Shown piece after piece: positions 58,061 to 64,000 of a stretch of DNA of 64,000 nucleotides. The DNA lies in assembly GCA_021234155.1 (NCBI GenBank), contig JAJEKV010000125.1, forward strand, positions 1,520,475-1,584,474, in the 5' to 3' direction. The notes beneath the pieces are model-generated. The model did no database searches and was not told where the DNA came from. It saw only the letters and a list, made by a program, of their open reading frames with translations. How positions within the stretch are numbered: the stretch's first letter is position 1; every line of letters begins with the position of its first letter. Source of the stretch: Isoetes taiwanensis. Its lineage: Eukaryota > Streptophyta > Lycopodiopsida > Isoetales > Isoetaceae. The position numbers and the translations under genes are program-made.

Positions 58061-58504
58061 AGGGCTCTATATTAGCAACTATTCTCTGCTAATAGGCAAC
58101 ATATGTACCCAAAAGTAAGGTAAGAGAAAAACAAGGGACATGCATGCCGAAAAGCAAGAAAAGGAAGGGTCATGTAGGCCAAAAAGCAAGGGAGCACCAT
58201 TTGATGTGGGCATACAGAGCATGTAGAGAGAACAAATTAGATATAAAAAATATAGTTTCACTATTTTTGGACAAAGCCTGAATTCATGGACCATTTTCTT
58301 AATCCTTGCATTGATACGATGTTTCATAACCTAGTTGCCATCTATGTCATACAATAAACTAGGTTGGACAACTTCTTCTTGTTTGCTACAGTCAATGGAC
58401 TCTATGTCAATATGATATGCAGCATCAGTCAACCGCCACTTCTTCTTCCAGAGCATAGTTGGCAGGGTACGAGTGATTCCTCGGGGGATGACTTGCCCTA
58501 GTTT

Positions 58505-58587
58505 TTTTTTTTTTGAAGGATCAAATTAACTAATATTAATCCAGAATAAATACAAAGATGAGCGCCATAAGTACTTCAATAACGCAT
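58505..58587 (-). mobile_element. 83-bp LINE 3' end with target-site duplications
   Basis: A T-run followed by GATCAAATTAACTAATATTA then AT(C/T)CAGAATAAATACAA is nearly identical to the 3' end of the LINE at 5183. It is flanked by perfect 12-bp copies of TTGCCCTAGTTT (58493-58504 and 58588-58599). This is an extremely 5'-truncated insertion of the same L1-like family. Confidence 0.9.
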
Positions 58588-59059
58588 TTGCCCTAGTTTC
58601 ATGGTAATACAGGGTCCACTCTCCATTCATCGCAAACTTGAAAACGAAAGGTCTAGTGTTCTGGAGGATGAGAAACTCTTAGCCTCCTTAGAGTGTCTGC
58701 ACCCTCAGTAGGCAACCTTATAGTCTTGGCAAGGAACCCTTTGGCAATGATACATCTATATTTGGATGTGTTCACCATCTATAGTACATTGAAAGATATT
58801 CATTACAAATTGTACGGCCTTCTCATTTTCAAACACAAAATACATTTGAAAAATTTCTGAAAACTTGGTAGAAATGCCTAAAAATTGGACGCTTACCCTA
58901 TTTGGATGCACCAAATTGGGCATCCGCCTAGGGCCATATATGTTCACTTCCAAGCATCCCATTAGGACCGAGCTAGTAACGTAGTAAGTTACTGAAAACA
59001 ACATTAAGAATATTAATCGTGTTTTCTAAGGAAATCAAGGTCACATTGCTAAGTCGTCA

Positions 59060-59265
59060 TATTGTGCTTCACTTGCCCCTCGTAAGAGGCGATTGATCTT
59101 TGAGGAGTATTTGGACATGCTCTCTTATGCTCGGGCAGGTTGCTTCACTCAGTGGGTCTCTGCTTATCTGCTGAGATTTTATTCCTATCTTTGCACTTAT
59201 ACTTGTATTTCATTCTTTGATTAAATAAAGTCTGACATCCTTCAACGAAAAAAAACTAGCAGTAG
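59060..59265 (+). mobile_element. Possible LINE-like 3' end on the plus strand
   Basis: A short frame (PRKRRLIFEEYLDMLSYARA) leads to CTTGTATTTCATTC, TGATTAAATAAAGT and CATCCTTCAACGAAAAAAA. This resembles the 3' terminus of the local L1-like family (CTTGTATTTATTCTG...GATCCTTCAAAAAAA), and an AATAAA lies just before the A-run. No target duplication was found. Confidence 0.3.
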
Positions 59266-59269
59266 AACA

Positions 59270-62200
59270 AGCTTGAGGAAAGGATAGAAAGATTTGAAGG
59301 AAGAAAGAAGACTATGAAAGGACCAAGTAATTTGATTAGCTTCCTAGTGAAATAATAAAGATCAAGTTCCCTTTTGCAGAATTGCATTCACATATCATAA
59401 TATAACAACCAACTATTGTAAGTGCAAAAGTGACTTAGATGTTGTTTTAGATTATTGAAATTTCCTTCTTGTTGGCATCTACAAAGCTTAAGAATACGAG
59501 GCCAAATTGGCTATTTAATCCATTGTAATTTCAAAGTCCATCTTGTAAGAAAGAGAGCACATCAAAAAAGTTTAGAAGGTGTAATATCCCTCAATAGGAC
59601 ATTACGTCTGCTAAGCAGCTATAATTCCCAGCGAATACATTACTACAAGGAACTGAAAAAAGGCTTCTTATGTCTAAAATATGGAATATAGACTATGGAA
59701 TAAATGTCTTTAAGGTTTGGCTACACCTTTATTTTTGTCAATTATATTTTCTCTGAACTTTAGAGGATGCCCCACTCCAATTCTTTGCACAGAAATGAGG
59801 ATCCATCGACCTTTCTTCACATCTAGGAGCCATATTGCATCATTAAGTTTCAATATGAGCTAGGGTATTTCAACAAATTTGATTTAATGAAGTAAGCATT
59901 TACAACAAGAGCCCGTAAGTAACTTGAGGTTGTGCATATCTTATGTTTCTCTCTTCTTCTTTTTTAATGTTAGCGTACAGTCAAAGATTGTAAACACATG
60001 ACAAATTTGCTACACTTGCATGTAACTAAAAAGGGGTATAATCTAACTTTTTGAGCTAGGTAGATGCAAAGCATTAATGTAATTTGAATATATCTGTCTA
60101 TAATATATTTATTTATTATAAAGCAATGAAAATTTTCGTCATGAAATCTCTAGTAATTAGTGCAATTCTCAGTTAATGAAGGAATAGCAGAATAATTGTG
60201 TCACATTGCAATCTAGAATCTATAAGAGAAAAATATTGCTTGAATAATTTGTCAAGAAGGAATTCTTCACAAAGTAGATAGACTACCAACGTCCTTGGTA
60301 CATCTTATATTTGAACGAGGATGTGCTGGAGATCTTGGTAGAATTGCCTTCTGTACGAGCTCTCACGATGTTGTCTACAGTACAGAATAGGTGACATTGC
60401 ATCCTTGTACTATTCAAATGCAAAGCATGTAAGATGTTAATCAAGTAATGCAAATCAATGTGTTCACATGATATCTACTATATTAGTGTTCATAAGACTA
60501 AGCCTGTTGTGAAGGTACGTTGCAAAATCTTGACTGTTCACATTAATCAAGAGATAATTAGCAATTACACCTGGCAAAAATAGTGGCTTAAGGCAATGTA
60601 CAACAACATCATTCATATAGTACTAGGACCCTAAACACTAATTATCATGAAGCATTGTTGAAGCCTCGAATTGCAGGTTTTTGTGGAAGAATCGAATGAT
60701 TCCAAACACAAATTAGCGAAGCCAACCAAGGTGCACATATATTTGTCATGAAATAGTAACGCATGTGGGCATGAGATCACATGCTTATGCAAAAACGGAA
60801 CATGTACTTAATCCATCCAATATGTGTAAAAGTCTTTGTTCAAAATCACAACCTTGTTAACATAAAACATGACTTGTTAAGATAAAAGCTATAGCATATT
60901 TTGTTTCATAACACTCCAAATAAATTATAAGATAACCCCCAGCCACTAGAAGGCATCCACAACTGCTCAAAAATCTGTCCCAGTGAAGATCTATTGGCAT
61001 GAAGGTCTGTTGACGGAAACCACCATCAATATTTCCTAGCCAATTATTTTTGCCTTTAAACTGTAAAACCAGCCACGTGCTGCAAATATGACGTTAATCA
61101 TTTCTTGAATTGGTTGGGCAGATAGGGAATTGCGCAGAATATTTGGGATGGTGTGCCACAAGTGGTGCACCTTTGATGTATTCAGTGTGATTATTGAACG
61201 AAAACCTTTGATATGCTCATTGAAGAGGCTGCTATATATGGAAAGCAAGAATAGATTTTTGCTTTTGGTATGAAGTTTACATGCACGTATGAAAGGTGAT
61301 TCAGAAATTATTTTGCAATCTCTCTTCTTCCACTATGGAATGCAGAGACCTGGCGACATGTTGTATGTTGATGGTTCAATTTTCAATCTTATCCTTCAAT
61401 TTGCTTGAATATTGCTTCAATAACATAGGTGAAATAAAGTTCTGCTATGAGGCTAAAGCCAAGAATCTTGTGAAAAAGGAGTTGCACAAGGAAGATCCAG
61501 ATCTCCCCGAGAGAGGGCTCGGAAACCACATTCATCTAATTTTTCCACAAGAAAGAAAAACGACGAATTCAAGACATGGTACAGAAAGAAATTAAGCCAG
61601 ACAATGTTCTTTTACTAACATGCTTTCTGCTTGCGGTCATGCATATTTAGTGGGTGGTGGGCATTTGTACCTAAAATCAATGAGAGAGGAGCATGATAAC
61701 TCACCAGGTAAGCGTGAAAATAACTATGTGGTTGATCTTTTGACATGTAGGCCATTTAAAATGGGCTAAAGATTTACTCAAAAAAGCAGGATTTAATTAA
61801 TTGGAGAGAATAACACAATTTTGAGAATTTTAAGCACAACTAATACTTTCACCTACTTCTTAAGTCCAAGATACATGATTACGCATGATAAATATATCCA
61901 TACAAATTATGCATGATACTTGTACGTGTACATGATACTTGTACATGCTCAATAATGGTGCTGCAATGTACACCAATAATTCACATCAATAATTTTACGA
62001 CTATAAGAGCAACTCCGTTCGGTGGTAGGCTTGTTAGATGCGTAATATTAAGGGATATTCACCTTGATTACTACCTGCAATCCAAAGCTAATGGTCGTGA
62101 GTTTGATTGCCTCGGGCTTCACCGTGTTGTGATCCACCTTATTTGGCTTCCTCGAGCCGAAGGTACTCCACGAAGGAATGGGATCACCTTAGCAGTGTGT

Positions 62201-62520
62201 TGATGAGCGAATCGTTGATCAGTATACATCAATAATGTAAAACTTATTAAAATGTAATGATGTATAAGCACTTATGAAATATGTAAGGATGTATAAGCAT
62301 AATGAATTATTATTATCTAATGTATCAACCTCGAAAGTAACTGTTTAGTTGTCCTCGCCGCCTTTTAATTGCCTCTTTAGCCGCCAGTTCCTGCAGCCAG
62401 CCAATTTACATTTGCAGGGATTATTGTGAATAATGCTTGGGCTCAACTCCACCAACCATAGTCTATGGTTTTTGGTATTTGATAGCGTAATCATTATTAG
62501 GATTTGGTCTCCACGCTTTT
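59270..62520. other. No gene recognised; AT-rich intergenic sequence
   Basis: Frames at 61296-61595 and 61913-62203 (+) are open for about 100 codons but have no domain I know. No repeat stands out. Confidence 0.4.
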
Positions 62521-62527
62521 ATGCTTA

Positions 62528-62800
62528 TCAACTCGGAGCATTGCCGGAAGCATGAGCATATGTGGTACCTTTCCTTGCAACCGGGCTCCCACCAAGACAG
62601 AGAACCTCTTCATAATGTGGAAGAGCTCTGCCTTGTATAGGGTCCTCTTCAAGATATATACTACTCCATGCAGATGATTCTCCTACTTCAACATCCAAAA
62701 CATGCCTTTCTGACATCCTAGTATGGCCTAATATTTCAACTCCATTTTTAGGTTTAATTCTTGCGTGTCTCCACCTGTCGGGGAGCATTACTATCATCAA
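62528..62800 (-). other. Open frame of 91 codons, unassigned
   Basis: The frame begins MMIVMLPDRWRHARIKPKNG and is followed by an acidic, polar stretch. It lies in the same orientation as the Ty3 fragment upstream and might be part of a retroelement polyprotein, but no motif proves it. Confidence 0.15.
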
Positions 62801-62973
62801 CTATAATTGGATTTGCCTTCTACTAATGGTTCTTGCTCTCGCTTTGAGGTCGTAAGCTCAGATTTCAAGATAAGCCGAGGGAACATCCCCTAGACACGAT
62901 CGCATCAAACTAGTACTCAGTAACTTCACTCATATAAGAATTGGACCATGAGTTCACTCCAGCCCTAGAGATA

Positions 62974-63192
62974 TTAGCCCAATGCATCATGTACTTTGCA
63001 ATAGACGGCCTCAAAGCATCTATGTCCTGTAGGCTTGATAGTTGCCTTGTTAAGAGCATGATAGTCTATGCACATTCGCATAGTTTCATCCTTCTTCTTA
63101 ACAAGTAAAACTAGACTTGCAAAGGATGACTTACTTGGCCTTATAAATGCCCTTGCCAACGGTTCTTTGACTTGATGCTTAACTTCCTCCAA
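62974..63192 (-). pseudogene. Ty3/gypsy reverse-transcriptase fragment
   Basis: The minus strand reads [20 protein letters not shown] then [21 protein letters not shown] and KATIK, the conserved start of Ty3/gypsy reverse transcriptase (usual forms: [29 protein letters not shown]). After KATIK the similarity ends abruptly where NRYPLP would be expected, and the frame runs on as unrelated sequence. Only about 50 codons of an integrase-RT polyprotein remain; no LTRs are visible. Confidence 0.85.
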
Positions 63193-63228
63193 GCTCTGCC
63201 TTCAAGATTTCCCTTTGATCTGAACTCT

Positions 63229-63390
63229 TCTCTCTAGTGCCCTACCCTCTTTCTCTTAGTGCTCACAAGACCTTGTCTCTCTAGTGCATGGGAGCACACT
63301 CTCTCTCTAAGATTAGGGGCTTGCCCACACCTCTTTCTCTCTCTAGCACCCTCACCTCTTTCTCTCTCTAGTGCATGCCCACCTTCTCTC
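63229..63390. repeat. CT-rich degenerate repeat (TCTCTCTAGTGC)
   Basis: The word TCTCTCTAGTGC or a close variant occurs near 63229, 63250, 63276, 63335 and 63360, separated by CCCACACCTCTT-like spacers. It starts just outside the 5' edge of the Ty3 fragment. Confidence 0.65.
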
Positions 63391-63399
63391 TTCTTGGCG

Positions 63400-64000
63400 A
63401 CGCGCTATTCTTTAACATAGTTAGACAAACTTTGTTATGTCATTAGATGAGAACCTACAAGGGTCTTGATGCGCGCCGTGGTCACAAGAATGTTTCTCTC
63501 TTTCCAACCTTTTGTATACACTCCAAAATTTTAAAGGAAGAAGTGGCTCTAATTCAGATAGTCAGCTTTCACAAGAAAAAATTCAGAACCACTAATCTAT
63601 GGCTCTCTTTTCAATTCAAGAACCCGGTAGTAAATTTGTCCATCTTCACCACTCCAAAAAACTTATATACATCAATCTAATGCCCGACTATCTAAAATCT
63701 AATGTGGCTGCCTCACAATCCAACCGCATGATCAAAAGTATGTTTCATGTGGTCTTGTAAATTTCGTGTAGATCTACGATTTGACTTGACAGCCTAGAAT
63801 ATGAGCCTGATAATCTAAAATTTCTGTTCTTAATAGCCTAGAAATGCTTTGAAAATCGAGGAAAGAGGAAAATTATGTAACATAACATTTCAAGACGTAA
63901 GGTGGCATAATTTGCCCGCTGCACGACATAGATTGAGGAATAGATGGGGATATGGCAAGGCTATCAGGAGGCACCTCTCGAGTATAAGCACTTCCTATGT
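63400..64000. other. No gene recognised
   Basis: The plus-strand frame at 63447-63680 is unassigned. Nothing else supported before the window ends. Confidence 0.4.

Overview
This window looks like intergenic nuclear DNA from a land plant with a large, repeat-rich genome. A homosporous fern or similar non-seed plant is my best guess; the species cannot be read from the sequence. The plant call rests on one intact, intronless PLS-class pentatricopeptide-repeat (PPR) gene whose body is a run of almost identical 101-residue triplets, a style typical of non-seed plants. The fern guess is inference. Gene density is very low. Almost everything else is decayed non-LTR retrotransposon, tandem repeat or unclassified repeat.

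Layout. 0.5-2.1 kb is a GC-richer block packed with short perfect palindromes, including three diverged head-to-tail units. 2.5-2.9 kb (-) is a 121-codon reading frame broken by a single stop. 4.48-7.69 kb (-) holds two back-to-back LINEs that share one target sequence. Next comes a tandem duplication that captured the LINE edge (7.67-7.93 kb) and a foldback (8.05-8.16 kb). 11.15-12.63 kb (+) is a LINE of a second lineage. 13.42-15.27 kb (+) is the PPR gene, the only convincing intact protein gene. 18.6-19.6 kb carries minisatellites.

19.95-34.12 kb is a higher-order array. Six long (TTC)n tracts recur every 2.5-3.2 kb, each followed by related sequence. Two of the units (about 25.6-28.2 and 28.8-31.4 kb) are near-duplicates. 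34.26-37.26 kb holds more LINE remains: an L1-type zinc-finger relic, one plus-strand 3' end and one minus-strand element with clear reverse-transcriptase motifs. 38-44 kb contains degenerate AT-rich minisatellites, a cluster of GGTTAATCCGGACA motifs in both orientations, and a frameshifted coding relic (43.3-43.85 kb, -). 44-56 kb is mostly featureless apart from a nested direct-repeat block at 48.7-49.2 kb and possible coding remnants at 54.4-55.6 kb. 56-58.1 kb has a 120-bp repeat and a 150-180-bp satellite. 58.5 kb has an 83-bp LINE 3' end with target-site duplications, and 63.0-63.2 kb a Ty3/gypsy reverse-transcriptase fragment beside a CT-rich repeat.

The genes do not form a pathway. 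The PPR protein would act on organelle transcripts; everything else is mobile-element or repeat biology. Items that best deserve a second look are the palindrome array at 0.5-2.1 kb, the (TTC)n-punctuated array, the truncated E domain of the PPR protein, and the GGTTAATCCGGACA cluster.
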